A stretch of DNA of 64,000 nt, from NCBI RefSeq assembly GCF_902497785.1, contig NZ_CABVHK010000012.1:62001-126000 (forward strand). The letters are read 5' to 3'. Made by a program: the position numbers and the translations under genes. Positions 40,919-49,620 of this stretch are shown here, in pieces. The notes below the pieces were generated by a model. It was given only the letters and a program-made list of their open reading frames with translations. It had not been told where the DNA came from and made no database searches. Each line of letters opens with the position of its first letter. Positions within the stretch are counted from its first letter, which is position 1. The DNA comes from Pseudomonas fluorescens (GTDB lineage: Bacteria > Pseudomonadota > Gammaproteobacteria > Pseudomonadales > Pseudomonadaceae).

Positions 40919-42823
40919 TTAAACCGACAGTTCAACCAACAGCTTGTTGAGACGGCGCACGTACGCGGCCGGGTCTTTCAAGCTGTCGCCGGCCGCCAGG
41001 GCCGCCTGATCGAAGAGAATGTGCGAGAGGTCGCCGAAGCGCTCGTCGCTCTGCTCATTGTCGAGCTTCTCGATCAGTGGGTGAGCCGGGTTGAATTCGA
41101 AGATCGGCTTCGAATCCGGCACTTTCTGCCCGCTGGCTTCGAGGATCTGCCGCATTTGCATACCCAGGTCCTGTTCGCCAATGGCCAGAATCGCCGGGGA
41201 ATCGGTCAGACGGTGGGAAACCCGCACTTCAGCAACCGAATCGCCCAGTGCGGTTTTCAGACGCTCAACCAGACCTTCTTTGGACTTGGCGACTTCTTCA
41301 GCGGCTTTCTTGTCTTCTTCCGAATCCAGGTTGCCCAGGTCAAGGTCACCGCGGGCCACGTCGACAAAGCTCTTGCCGTCGAAGTCGCTCAAGTAGCTCA
41401 TCAGCCACTCGTCGATGCGGTCGGTCAGCAGCAGCACTTCGATGCCTTTCTTGCGGAAGACTTCCAGGTGCGGGCTGTTTTTGACTTGGGCGTAGGTTTC
41501 GCCGGTCAGGTAGTAGATCTTGTCCTGACCTTCCTTGGCGCGTGCCAGGTATTCAGCAAGACCCACGACTTGCTCGCCTTCTTCGCCCTGAGTGGAAGCG
41601 AAACGCAGCAGGCCAGCGATTTTCTCTTTGTTGGCGAAATCTTCTGCCGGGCCTTCTTTCATGACCTGACCGAAGTTTTTCCAGAAGCCTTTGTATTGCT
41701 CAGGCTCGTTCTTTGCCAACTTCTCCAGCATGTCCAGCACGCGCTTGGTCAGCGCCGACTTCATGGAGTCGATGATCGGGTCCTTCTGCAGGATTTCCCG
41801 CGACACGTTCAACGACAGGTCGTTGGAATCGACCACGCCTTTGATGAAGCGCAGGTACAGCGGCAGGAACGACTCAGCCTGATCCATGACGAACACACGC
41901 TGCACGTACAGCTTCAGGCCTTTCGGCGCTTCACGCTGGTACAGGTCGAACGGAGCGCGGGTCGGTACATAAAGCAGCGAGCTGTACTCGAGCTTGCCTT
42001 CGACCTTGTTGTGGCTCCAGCTCAGCGGGTTTTCGAAATCGTGAGCGATGTGCTTGTAGAACTCCTGGTATTCCTCGTCCTTGATCTCGGTGCGAGGACG
42101 AGTCCACAGGGCGCTGGCGCGGTTGACGGTTTCCCACTCAACGGCAGGCGTCTCTTCACCCTCGACAGCCGCCACTTCTTTCGGCAACTCGATGGGCAAA
42201 GCGATGTGGTCGGAGTACTTCTTGATGATGTTGCGCAGGCGCCAGCCATCGGCGAATTCATCTTCACCGGACTTGAGGTGCAGCACGATGCGGGTGCCGC
42301 GTTCGGCTTTCTCGACCGTGGCGACTTCGAAATCACCCTCGCCTTTGGACGACCAATGCACGCCTTCGCTGGCGGCAGCACCGGCACGACGGCTGAACAC
42401 GTCGACTTTATCGGCAACGATGAAGGCCGAGTAGAAACCGACACCGAATTGACCGATCAGGTGCGAATCTTTCTTCTGGTCGCCAGACAGATGCTTCATG
42501 AAATCAGCAGTGCCGGATTTGGCGATCGTGCCCAGGTGGGTGATCGCATCTTCACGGCTCATGCCGATACCGTTGTCTTCGAGGGTGACGGTTTTAGCGT
42601 CCTTGTCGAAGCTCACACGGATTTTCAGCTCGGCGCCACCTTCCAGCAACTCAGGCTTGGACAGGGCTTCGAAACGTAATTTGTCGACAGCGTCAGAGGC
42701 GTTCGAGATCAATTCGCGAAGGAAAATTTCCTTGTTGGAATACAGCGAATGGATCATGAGGTGCAGCAGTTGCTTCACCTCGGTCTGGAAGCCCAGGGTT
42801 TCCTTTTGAGTTTCCACACTCAT
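40919..42823 (-). CDS. htpG: HtpG, Hsp90 chaperone
   Basis: ATP-dependent chaperone of 634 aa, the normal length. The GHKL ATPase domain shows LRELISNASDAVDKLR, LEDNGIGMSREDAI and IGQFGVGFYSAF; the middle domain has the catalytic-loop arginine region DLSLNVSREIL. Cytoplasmic. ATG 42823 has GGAG nine bases upstream. A good sigma-32 promoter at 42890-42917 overlaps the end of the upstream thioesterase gene. Confidence 0.97.
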   Translation of the reverse strand: MSVETQKETLGFQTEVKQLLHLMIHSLYSNKEIFLRELISNASDAVDKLRFEALSKPELLEGGAELKIRVSFDKDAKTVTLEDNGIGMSREDAITHLGTIAKSGTADFMKHLSGDQKKDSHLIGQFGVGFYSAFIVADKVDVFSRRAGAAASEGVHWSSKGEGDFEVATVEKAERGTRIVLHLKSGEDEFADGWRLRNIIKKYSDHIALPIELPKEVAAVEGEETPAVEWETVNRASALWTRPRTEIKDEEYQEFYKHIAHDFENPLSWSHNKVEGKLEYSSLLYVPTRAPFDLYQREAPKGLKLYVQRVFVMDQAESFLPLYLRFIKGVVDSNDLSLNVSREILQKDPIIDSMKSALTKRVLDMLEKLAKNEPEQYKGFWKNFGQVMKEGPAEDFANKEKIAGLLRFASTQGEEGEQVVGLAEYLARAKEGQDKIYYLTGETYAQVKNSPHLEVFRKKGIEVLLLTDRIDEWLMSYLSDFDGKSFVDVARGDLDLGNLDSEEDKKAAEEVAKSKEGLVERLKTALGDSVAEVRVSHRLTDSPAILAIGEQDLGMQMRQILEASGQKVPDSKPIFEFNPAHPLIEKLDNEQSDERFGDLSHILFDQAALAAGDSLKDPAAYVRRLNKLLVELSV

Positions 42824-42889
42824 GGTTATCAAACTCCAATCAGATGGCAGTGGCCACGACCTAGAGGGTCGGCGGCGGGTTGTCATCAA

Positions 42890-42917
42890 AGTTGGGGGCT
42901 CGGTTCAGGATTTCAAG
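42890..42917 (-). promoter_or_regulatory. Sigma-32 heat-shock promoter of htpG
   Basis: On the minus strand CTTGAAA (42917-42911), a spacer of 13 bases, then CCCCAACT. This fits the consensus CTTGAAA-N11-16-CCCCATNT closely. The -35 lies inside the final codons of the thioesterase gene. Confidence 0.8.
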
Positions 42918-43357
42918 GGCTCATCGATTTTGAAATGGGCGCGGGCCGTGGCGATGGGCTCGGATTCGGTGGTTTGCCAGGCGGTCACCGCAACGTTTGC
43001 CACACGCCGCCCCTGACGACACACCTGACATTTGGCCCAGGTGTCACGAAACTGCCCCGCTCGCAAGTAATCGAGGGAGAAATCGATAATCTTCGGCACG
43101 CCGGGCGAACCCGTAAGAATCAGCAAGTGCAAGGCGGCGGACAGCTCCATGAACCCGGCAATCACTCCGCCGTGGATCGCCGGCAACAAAGGGTTGCCAA
43201 TGTTGTGCTTGTTGGTTGGCAGGCGAAACAACAGATCATCTCCGACCCGCGAGCATTCGATACCAATCAATTTGGCGTAGGGAATCAAGTGCAGCAGCGA
43301 GGCGTAGTCGCCCTGCTCGTGGGCCATTTGCAGTTGTTCCTTGAAGTTGTCGCTCAT
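42905..43357 (-). CDS. PaaI-family (hotdog) thioesterase 1
   Basis: Hotdog-fold thioesterase of 150 aa; NPLLPAIHGGVIAGFMELSA carries the HGG signature of the PaaI/YdiI type, with the catalytic Asp/Glu on the helix. Cytoplasmic; it hydrolyses acyl-CoA of unknown chain type. ATG 43357 follows a strong GGAGG and overlaps the stop codon of the next thioesterase gene upstream by four bases. Confidence 0.88.
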   Translation of the reverse strand: MSDNFKEQLQMAHEQGDYASLLHLIPYAKLIGIECSRVGDDLLFRLPTNKHNIGNPLLPAIHGGVIAGFMELSAALHLLILTGSPGVPKIIDFSLDYLRAGQFRDTWAKCQVCRQGRRVANVAVTAWQTTESEPIATARAHFKIDEPLKS

Positions 43358-43830
43358 TTCGCGCCTCCGGCGATGACGCCACCAAAGCCTTTGGTGCCCT
43401 TGACGGCCTTGCCCATGCGCATAAATGTGCCCACCACATGGGCAATCGGCTGGTCGGGGTCGTCCTGATAGGCAAAACCACGGGCAAAGATCACGTCGGT
43501 GGTGACGCGATAGCACTGGGCAAAGCCGTACACGTCTTTATGCGGCTCGGCGGCGTGCATGTAGTCGATGCGCAGATCGAGCGTCGGGCAGACTTCGAAT
43601 TCGGGCAGCACGCACAGGGTCGACATGCCGCACGCGGTGTCCATCAGGGTCGTCAGAGCCCCGCCATGGATCACGCCGGTCAGCGGGTTGCCGACAATTT
43701 GCGGGCTGTATGGCAAGACGACCGTTAGTCCGTCGCCGTTGGCATTGTGAACTCGAAGTCCGAGTACCTGACAGTGCGGCAACGCCGATAAAAATCGCGT
43801 CGCACGCTCAAAAACGGGGGTTTCGGCCAT
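43354..43830 (-). CDS. PaaI-family (hotdog) thioesterase 2
   Basis: Hotdog-fold thioesterase of 158 aa with GNPLTGVIHGGALTTLMDTACG, the standard PaaI signature with D on the central helix, plus LRIDYMHAA. It is related to the next gene and coupled to it (ATGA). ATG 43830 gives the family N-terminus; an upstream GTG at 43866 adds 12 residues without similarity. The ribosome site is weak. Confidence 0.88.
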   Translation of the reverse strand: MAETPVFERATRFLSALPHCQVLGLRVHNANGDGLTVVLPYSPQIVGNPLTGVIHGGALTTLMDTACGMSTLCVLPEFEVCPTLDLRIDYMHAAEPHKDVYGFAQCYRVTTDVIFARGFAYQDDPDQPIAHVVGTFMRMGKAVKGTKGFGGVIAGGAK

Positions 43831-43988
43831 CTGGGAAACACTCTTGATAGTGTTGCGAAATCGCACTTGGCGTGCGAGCTAAAAGTTCCGGTAAGAATAA
43901 TCTTATATATCTGAGCGAATTGAGGAACTTAACCTTGGCGGCTGTGCTCGAAAGGCCAGTAGATATATTCCATAAGGAGAAACACCCC

Positions 43989-44222
43989 ATGCGTAAGACT
44001 TTAGCTATTGCCTTGATGTTGACCGCTTCCCTCGGTCTCGCAGCCTGCGATAAAAAATCCGAGGACAAAGCTCAAGATGCCAACGAACATGCTGAGCAAG
44101 CTCAGCAAGACATGAACAAAGCTCAGGATAAAGTGAACGACGCTGCAAAAGAAAACGCCGAAGCTGCCAAAGCTCAGGCTGAATCGAACGAAGCAGCTGC
44201 AAAAGAAGCACCTAAAAACTAA
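43989..44222 (+). CDS. Small Ala/Lys/Glu-rich lipoprotein, 77 aa
   Basis: Signal peptide with lipobox LAAC (C20), then a charged helix of heptad character (DAANEHAEQAQQDMNKAQDK), likely a coiled coil like Lpp or OprI, though shorter and with no peptidoglycan-linking terminal lysine (it ends PKN). AAGGAG precedes ATG 43989 and a terminator follows. A membrane-anchored structural or stress lipoprotein is an inference. Confidence 0.85.
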   Translation: MRKTLAIALMLTASLGLAACDKKSEDKAQDANEHAEQAQQDMNKAQDKVNDAAKENAEAAKAQAESNEAAAKEAPKN

Positions 44223-44243
44223 TACGGTTTTTAGCGTGGTAAG

Positions 44244-44272
44244 GAAAACCCGCCTGGTGCGGGTTTTCTTTT
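44244..44272 (+). terminator. Terminator after the small lipoprotein
   Basis: GAAAACCCGC CTGGT GCGGGTTTTCTTTT, GC stem and T run. Confidence 0.92.
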
Positions 44273-44289
44273 GCCTGTCATTTGCGCTC

Positions 44290-44691
44290 TTAGAGCAAAA
44301 TGGTTTTAAAAGTCGGACTAATCATCAATAACAGCGAACACACTAGTCCGACGAACCACACCAGACTTCGCTGCCAGGCGAGATCACCCCAGTAACACAA
44401 CAAATAAATCACTCGGGTAATCACGAAGATAATGGCGAGCGTATCAATCAGCCACCCCGCCGTCTGCGTGGTGTGCGCCATCAACACCCCCACCGCAAAC
44501 AGGATGAACGCTTCAATACTGTTTTGATGCGCCGCCAGTGCCCGGGCTCCGAAACCGGTGAGCTGGGCCTGTTGCTGACGAGGCAGGTGATTGTTGTAAC
44601 CGCCCTGCTCCTTCATGGCCTTGGCCACCGGCATGCGTGCCACGTAAATCAGCAAGGCACTGATAAACACACACCAGAACGGAATACTCAT
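44290..44691 (-). CDS. MAPEG-family membrane protein
   Basis: Protein of 133 aa with four hydrophobic segments. The family pattern is seen in AMKEQGGYNNHLPR and GFGARALAAHQNSIEAF; the latter is the MAPEG signature (AxxNxxE with conserved Asn and Glu). Relatives bind glutathione or act on lipid peroxides; role here unknown. Its ATG overlaps the preceding stop by one base (TGATG), so it is coupled to the DUF599 gene. Confidence 0.88.
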   Translation of the reverse strand: MSIPFWCVFISALLIYVARMPVAKAMKEQGGYNNHLPRQQQAQLTGFGARALAAHQNSIEAFILFAVGVLMAHTTQTAGWLIDTLAIIFVITRVIYLLCYWGDLAWQRSLVWFVGLVCSLLLMISPTFKTILL

Positions 44692-45428
44692 CAAGCGGCC
44701 TCCTTGTTCGCGTCAGGCAATGGCGCCTCTGTAGGGGTATAGACCATCACGTCGAGAACGTCGGAATGAAACTCGCGGCGATAGAGCACCAGCACCACGC
44801 CGGTACTCATCAACATGAACAGCCACGGGCTGACGAACCAGGCGAGCATGGTCATGCCGAAGTAATAGGACCGCAGGCCAAAGTTGAACTGGTTGGCTGC
44901 CATTGAGATGACACGCGCCGCACGTGCCGCGAAGGCTTTGCGCTCCTGCTCCGAGACATGGCGCTCGCCGACCATCGGCGCCGACCCGATCAGGATGGCC
45001 GCGAAGTTGTACTGGCGCATGCACCAGCTGAAGGTGAAGAACGCATACACAAACACCATCGCCAGGCACAGTAACTTGATCTCCGACATCCCCTGCGAAG
45101 CCTGTTGCACCATCGGGATATCCGCCAGCAACGACACCGCCCGTTCCGACGCGCCCAGCACGGTGAGAATACCGGCGAGGATAATCAGCGTGCTCGATGC
45201 GAAGAACGAGGCGTTGCGTTCGAGGTTGCCCACCACACTGGCGTCGGCGATGCGGTTGTCGCGCAGCAGCATCCGGCGCATCCAGTCTTCGCGATACAGG
45301 TGCAGCACGCTGGCCAGGCACGCGGTGTCGCGGCCCTTCCACGTCGCATAACGGGTGTACCCGCCCCAGCAAATGGCGAACCAGACGGCGGCGAGGATGT
45401 GGATCAGGTTGGCTTGGATAAACGACAT
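44691..45428 (-). CDS. DUF599 membrane protein
   Basis: Integral membrane protein of 245 aa with about four hydrophobic helices. It shows the DUF599 features WGGYTRYATWKGRDTACLA and NQFNFGLRSYYFGMTMLAWF. No enzymatic motif is visible. It lies in an operon with the MAPEG gene. ATG 45428 has AAGGA nine bases upstream; the longer open frame runs into a REPIN and is not coding. Confidence 0.88.
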   Translation of the reverse strand: MSFIQANLIHILAAVWFAICWGGYTRYATWKGRDTACLASVLHLYREDWMRRMLLRDNRIADASVVGNLERNASFFASSTLIILAGILTVLGASERAVSLLADIPMVQQASQGMSEIKLLCLAMVFVYAFFTFSWCMRQYNFAAILIGSAPMVGERHVSEQERKAFAARAARVISMAANQFNFGLRSYYFGMTMLAWFVSPWLFMLMSTGVVLVLYRREFHSDVLDVMVYTPTEAPLPDANKEAA

Positions 45429-45462
45429 GCAGGTCCTTGTGATGTAGTGGCAAAGGCAAAAC

Positions 45463-45552
45463 TGTGGGAGCGAGCTTGCTCGCGATAGCGGACTTTCAGC
45501 CAACACCTGTACGGAATGTTATGCACCCATCGCGAGCAAGCTCGCTCCCACA
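45463..45552. repeat. REPIN, TGTGGGAGCGAGCTTGCTCGC family
   Basis: Inverted arms starting TGTGGGAGCGAGCTTGCTCG at 45463 and ending GAGCAAGCTCGCTCCCACA at 45552, with a spacer of about 35 bases. Confidence 0.93.
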
Positions 45553-45612
45553 TGGTTTTTTTGCAATGCTTCGACGTTAGCGCATGGAAAAAGACACTGC
45601 ATCATGCCCATA

Positions 45613-45655
45613 AAAAATGCCCCGTATCGATTGATACGGGGCATTTCTATTTTTG
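45613..45655 (-). terminator. Terminator downstream of brnQ
   Basis: AAATGCCCCGTATC/GATACGGGGCATTT hairpin with A and T runs on both sides; 35 bases after the brnQ stop on the minus strand. Confidence 0.92.
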
Positions 45656-45689
45656 CTCATCACCCGCTTGTGGCAAGTGGTGAAGCGAT

Positions 45690-47003
45690 CTAGGCAATCG
45701 CGGCGCGGCGCTTACCCATCGCGCGGTCACAAGCGGCCACAAAGACCAGCGTCATGACCGACGGCACCAGCCACGCCAGGCCTTGCTCGCTCAGCGGCAG
45801 CGTCGTCAGCGGCGCCGGCATCCATCCTGCCAGCCCTGCGCCCTTGAGCGCGTCGACCAGGCCGATGATGAACGACACCAGCATCACCGGGCCGACGATG
45901 CGGCTTTGCTCATTCCAGAAATCCTTACAAAAGCTCAGCGCCACCAGGACGATGCACGGCGGATAGATCGCCGTGAGTACCGGGATCGAGAACGCGATCA
46001 GATTGGTCAGGCCCAGGTTGGACACCAGCAACGAGAATGCAGCAAGGATGATCACCAATGTCTTGTAGGACAGTGGCAGCACGCGGCTGAAGTATTCGGC
46101 ACAGGCGCAGGTCAGACCGACCGCCGTCACCAGGCACGCCAGCGAGATCAGTACCGCGAGGAAACCACTGCCCAACGAACCAAAGGTGTGTTGAACATAG
46201 GCGTGCAGCACAGCCGCGCCGTTGGTGGCGCCGGCCGCCACCTCATGGCTGCCCGAACCGAGACGGAACAGGCTGACGTACACCAGCGCCAGACCGACAC
46301 CGGCAATCAGCCCGGCGATGATCGCGTAACGGGTGATCAGCGCCGGAGAATCGACGCCACGGGAGCGAATGGCGTTGACGATGACGATGCCGAACACCAG
46401 CGCACCCAGGGTATCCATGGTCAGGTAACCATTGATGAAGCCTTGGGAAAACGGTGCTGCGACGTACTCCGGAGTCGCGACGCCGATATCACCGGCGGGC
46501 AATGCGAACGCAGCGATGCCGAGCACGGCCAGGGCGATGATCTTCAACGGTGCGAGGAAACGACCAACGGTGTCGAGCAAACGGCCCGGGTACAAAGAGA
46601 TGAAGAACACCAGCAGGAAATACACCGAGCTGTAGAGGAACAGCGCCAGCGGACTTTCGCCGGTCAGCGGCGCCAGGCCGACTTCAAACGATACGGTCGC
46701 CGTGCGCGGCGTCGCGAACAGCGGGCCGACCGCCAGATAGCACGCGGCGGCCAACACGCCGCCGGCGATCTTGCCGATCGGGCTGCTCAGGGCATCCATC
46801 GCGCCGCCGACCTTGGCCAGGGCGACTACGGTGATCACCGGCAGACCGACCGCGGTGATCAGAAAGCCCAGCGCCGCCATCCAGACATGGGGCCCGGACT
46901 GCAAACCGACGATAGGCGGGAAGATGATATTGCCAGCCCCGACAAACAGGGCAAACGTCATAAAACCAAGTGCCAGGATGTCCTGGCCTTTCAACACTTT
47001 CAT
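45690..47003 (-). CDS. brnQ: BrnQ, branched-chain amino acid:sodium symporter
   Basis: Inner-membrane carrier of 437 aa with about 12 helices. The N-terminal GFMTFALFVGAGNIIFPPIVGLQSG is the LIVCS-family signature for leucine, isoleucine and valine uptake, and FGIVIVNAIRSRGV follows at about 215. The C-terminal helix with WLVPSVMTLVFVAACD completes the fold. It has its own gene unit, with a long upstream region and a terminator at 45613-45655. Confidence 0.94.
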   Translation of the reverse strand: MKVLKGQDILALGFMTFALFVGAGNIIFPPIVGLQSGPHVWMAALGFLITAVGLPVITVVALAKVGGAMDALSSPIGKIAGGVLAAACYLAVGPLFATPRTATVSFEVGLAPLTGESPLALFLYSSVYFLLVFFISLYPGRLLDTVGRFLAPLKIIALAVLGIAAFALPAGDIGVATPEYVAAPFSQGFINGYLTMDTLGALVFGIVIVNAIRSRGVDSPALITRYAIIAGLIAGVGLALVYVSLFRLGSGSHEVAAGATNGAAVLHAYVQHTFGSLGSGFLAVLISLACLVTAVGLTCACAEYFSRVLPLSYKTLVIILAAFSLLVSNLGLTNLIAFSIPVLTAIYPPCIVLVALSFCKDFWNEQSRIVGPVMLVSFIIGLVDALKGAGLAGWMPAPLTTLPLSEQGLAWLVPSVMTLVFVAACDRAMGKRRAAIA

Positions 47004-47228
47004 TAAGGAAATACCACACTACTGAATCGGAATTTAGAGAGGGATTTCCCTTTTGGGTGAGGGAAATGCTGTCGATCCGCATAGAACCGACCCTTTAGCG
47101 CGAAGCTTCCTTGTGGGACGCGGACGCAAAAATGGCGGTTAGCCTAACGAATTTGGCCGACAAACGCACTGTTAGGGGGCGAACATTCCGATCTACGACA
47201 TTTTTGTGTCGCGTTTACGTATTAAAAA

Positions 47229-47311
47229 GATCAAAAGATCGCAGCCTTCGGCAGCTCCTACGGGAAATGCGATCCCATGTAGGAGCTGCCGAAGGCTGCG
47301 ATCTTTTGATC
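47229..47311. repeat. Palindromic repeat AAAAGATCGCAGCCTTCGGC, copy 2
   Basis: Arms of about 37 bases with nearly perfect complementarity, starting GATCAAAAGATCGCAGCC. Same family as the repeat at 10824-10899, in which TTCGGC is TGCGGC. Confidence 0.9.
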
Positions 47312-47321
47312 GTCAGAAACA

Positions 47322-47349
47322 ACAAAGGCCACCCGAAGGTGGCCTTTGT
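47322..47349 (-). terminator. Terminator of the suc operon
   Basis: ACAAAGGCCACC CGAA GGTGGCCTTTGT hairpin, 29 bases after the sucD stop codon on the minus strand. Confidence 0.9.
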
Positions 47350-47377
47350 CAGCAGAGTTACAAGCTAAGCGCGAGGC

Positions 47378-48259
47378 TTACTTGATCGCCCAACCGGTCA
47401 GCTCGGACAAAGCCTTGCCGATGTCTGCCAGCGAACGCACGGTTTTCACGCCTGCGTCTTCCAGGGCAGCGAACTTCTCGTCTGCAGTGCCTTTGCCGCC
47501 AGAGATGATTGCGCCAGCATGGCCCATGCGCTTGCCCGCAGGGGCAGTCACACCAGCGATGTAGGAAACAACCGGCTTGGTCACGTGTGCCTTGATGTAG
47601 GCAGCCGCTTCTTCTTCAGCCGAACCGCCGATCTCACCGATCATCACGATCGCTTCGGTCTTCGGGTCTTCCTGGAACAGCTTCAGGATGTCGATGAAGT
47701 TCGAACCCGGGATCGGGTCACCGCCGATGCCGACGCAAGTCGACTGACCGAAACCGGCGTCAGTGGTCTGCTTCACAGCTTCGTAGGTCAGGGTGCCGGA
47801 ACGGGAAACGATACCGACCTTGCCTGGCAAGTGAATGTGACCTGGCATGATGCCGATCTTGCATTCGCCTGGAGTGATCACGCCTGGGCAGTTAGGACCG
47901 ATCAGGACTACGCCCAGTTCGTCGCACTTGACCTTGGCATCCAGCATGTCCAGGGTAGGAATGCCTTCAGTGATGCAAACGATCAGCTTGATGCCGCCGA
48001 ACGCTGCTTCCAGGATGGAGTCCTTGCAGAAAGGAGCTGGAACGTAGATCACGCTGGCAGTGGCGCCAGTTTTAGCTACAGCGTCTTTCACGGTGTTGAA
48101 CACTGGCAGACCCAGGTGCTCGGTGCCGCCTTTGCCCGGAGTTACGCCGCCAACCATCTTGGTGCCGTATTCGATGGCTTGCTGGGTGTGGAAACTACCT
48201 TGCGAACCGGTAATACCCTGGCAGATAACTTTGGTGTCTTTATTGATCAGGACGCTCAT
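47378..48259 (-). CDS. sucD: SucD, succinyl-CoA synthetase alpha subunit
   Basis: Protein of 293 aa forming the CoA-binding, phosphohistidine subunit of succinyl-CoA synthetase. CoA-binding GITGSQGSFHTQQAIEYGT at residues 15-33; the phosphorylated histidine is in GHAGAIISGGKGTA near the C-terminus. The start codon overlaps the sucC stop (TAATG); its ribosome site GGAGGG is inside sucC. Last gene of sdh-suc block. Confidence 0.97.
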   Translation of the reverse strand: MSVLINKDTKVICQGITGSQGSFHTQQAIEYGTKMVGGVTPGKGGTEHLGLPVFNTVKDAVAKTGATASVIYVPAPFCKDSILEAAFGGIKLIVCITEGIPTLDMLDAKVKCDELGVVLIGPNCPGVITPGECKIGIMPGHIHLPGKVGIVSRSGTLTYEAVKQTTDAGFGQSTCVGIGGDPIPGSNFIDILKLFQEDPKTEAIVMIGEIGGSAEEEAAAYIKAHVTKPVVSYIAGVTAPAGKRMGHAGAIISGGKGTADEKFAALEDAGVKTVRSLADIGKALSELTGWAIK

Positions 48260-49425
48260 TATTTGCCCTCCGCAGCTTTAACGACTTGTTGAGCAGCGTC
48301 GGTCAGGCTGGTAGCAGCGATGATGTTCAAACCGCTTTCTGCCAGTACTTTAGCGCCCAGCTCAGCGTTGTTGCCTTCAAGGCGAACAACAACCGGGATT
48401 TTCACGCCGACTTCTTTCACTGCGCCGATGATGCCTTCGGCAATCATGTCGCAACGAACGATGCCGCCGAAGATGTTGACCAATACTGCAGCGACGTTAG
48501 TGTCGGACAGGATGATCTTGAACGCTTCGGTCACGCGTTCTTTGGTAGCACCGCCGCCCACGTCGAGGAAGTTGGCTGGTTTGCCGCCATGCAGGTTGAC
48601 GATGTCCATGGTACCCATGGCCAGGCCAGCACCGTTGACCATGCAACCGATGTTGCCTTCCAGCGCTACGTAGTTCAGTTCGAACTTGGCAGCGTGCGCT
48701 TCGCGCGGATCGTCTTGCGACGGATCGTGGAAAGTCTTCAGCTTAGGCTGACGGTACATGGCGTTGGCGTCGATGTTGATCTTGGCGTCGAGGCAATGCA
48801 GATCGCCGTCAGCCTTGATCACCAGCGGGTTCACTTCCAGCAGAGCCAGGTCGTGATCCTTGAACAGCTTGGCCAGACCTACGAAGATCTTGGCGAACTG
48901 GGCAACTTGCTTGCCTTCCAGACCCAGCTGGAATGCCAGCTCGCGACCCTGGAATGGCTGAGCGCCAACCAGTGGATCGATAGTGGCCTTGAGGATTTTC
49001 TCAGGGGTGTCGTGAGCGATTTTCTCGATGTCCACGCCACCTTCGGTGGAAGCCATGAACACGATGCGACGGCTCGAACGGTCAACGACAGCGCCCAGGT
49101 ACAGCTCTTTAGCGATATCAGTGCACGACTCAACCAGGATCTTGGTGACTGGCTGACCATTGGCATCAGTCTGGTAAGTCACCAGACGCTTGCCCAGCCA
49201 CTGCTGAGCGAATGCTTTGGCGTCTTCTTTGCTGCGAACCAGCTTAACGCCGCCCGCTTTACCGCGACCACCTGCGTGAACCTGGGCTTTGACAACCCAC
49301 TCGGTCCCGCCGATCTTGTCGCACGCTTCTGCTGCTGCTTCCGGGGTGTCTACGGCGAAACCCTGGGATACTGGCAGGCCGTATTCAGCGAACAGCTGCT
49401 TACCCTGATACTCGTGAAGATTCAT
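48259..49425 (-). CDS. sucC: SucC, succinyl-CoA synthetase beta subunit
   Basis: ATP-grasp subunit of 388 aa: MNLHEYQGKQLFAEYGLP at the start, WVVKAQVHAGGRGKAGGVKL as ATP-grasp segment, and GGIVRCDMIAEGII near the end. It uses ATP/ADP or GTP/GDP with succinate and CoA. It follows lpdG after a structured 195-base gap and is coupled to sucD. Confidence 0.97.
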   Translation of the reverse strand: MNLHEYQGKQLFAEYGLPVSQGFAVDTPEAAAEACDKIGGTEWVVKAQVHAGGRGKAGGVKLVRSKEDAKAFAQQWLGKRLVTYQTDANGQPVTKILVESCTDIAKELYLGAVVDRSSRRIVFMASTEGGVDIEKIAHDTPEKILKATIDPLVGAQPFQGRELAFQLGLEGKQVAQFAKIFVGLAKLFKDHDLALLEVNPLVIKADGDLHCLDAKINIDANAMYRQPKLKTFHDPSQDDPREAHAAKFELNYVALEGNIGCMVNGAGLAMGTMDIVNLHGGKPANFLDVGGGATKERVTEAFKIILSDTNVAAVLVNIFGGIVRCDMIAEGIIGAVKEVGVKIPVVVRLEGNNAELGAKVLAESGLNIIAATSLTDAAQQVVKAAEGK

Positions 49426-49459
49426 GCTTATTACCGTCTTCGTTAGGTACTGCGCATTC

Positions 49460-49539
49460 GGTGCTGCACTTGTTCAGTGCCGCACCACCTGTGACTGCTG
49501 CTTGCGTAGCCTTTCCGGACAACCGGTGCAACTACGCAA
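49460..49539 (-). promoter_or_regulatory. Structured RNA region between lpdG and sucC
   Basis: Two stem-loops: GGTGC...GCACC at 49460-49486 (with matching inner GCACT/AGTGC), and TTGCGTAG/CTACGCAA at 49502-49539 with a 22-base loop holding a smaller CCGG...CCGG pairing. A processing or attenuation element is a plausible role. Confidence 0.45.
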
Positions 49540-49620
49540 GGCTGCGTCCAGCGGATATTCCGCGGTGAGACTTGCATGCAAGGCTCACGACGGGCCACTC
49601 CGCCGTGGTTTCTTATTGTC

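Larger units (their letters stand above)
47004..47377. other. Intergenic region between brnQ and sucD
   Basis: 374 bases that must hold the brnQ promoter. A GGGATTTCCC.../...GGGAAAT inverted repeat lies at about 47040-47067 in the brnQ leader. Right of this are a GATCGCAGCC palindrome (47229-47311) and the sucD terminator. No clear sigma-70 promoter was found. Confidence 0.45.

Noticed and set aside
40919..42823. 552-codon open frame opposite htpG (41021-42679)
   Set aside because: Complement of a well-supported htpG; the codon pattern is that of a shadow frame in GC-rich DNA.
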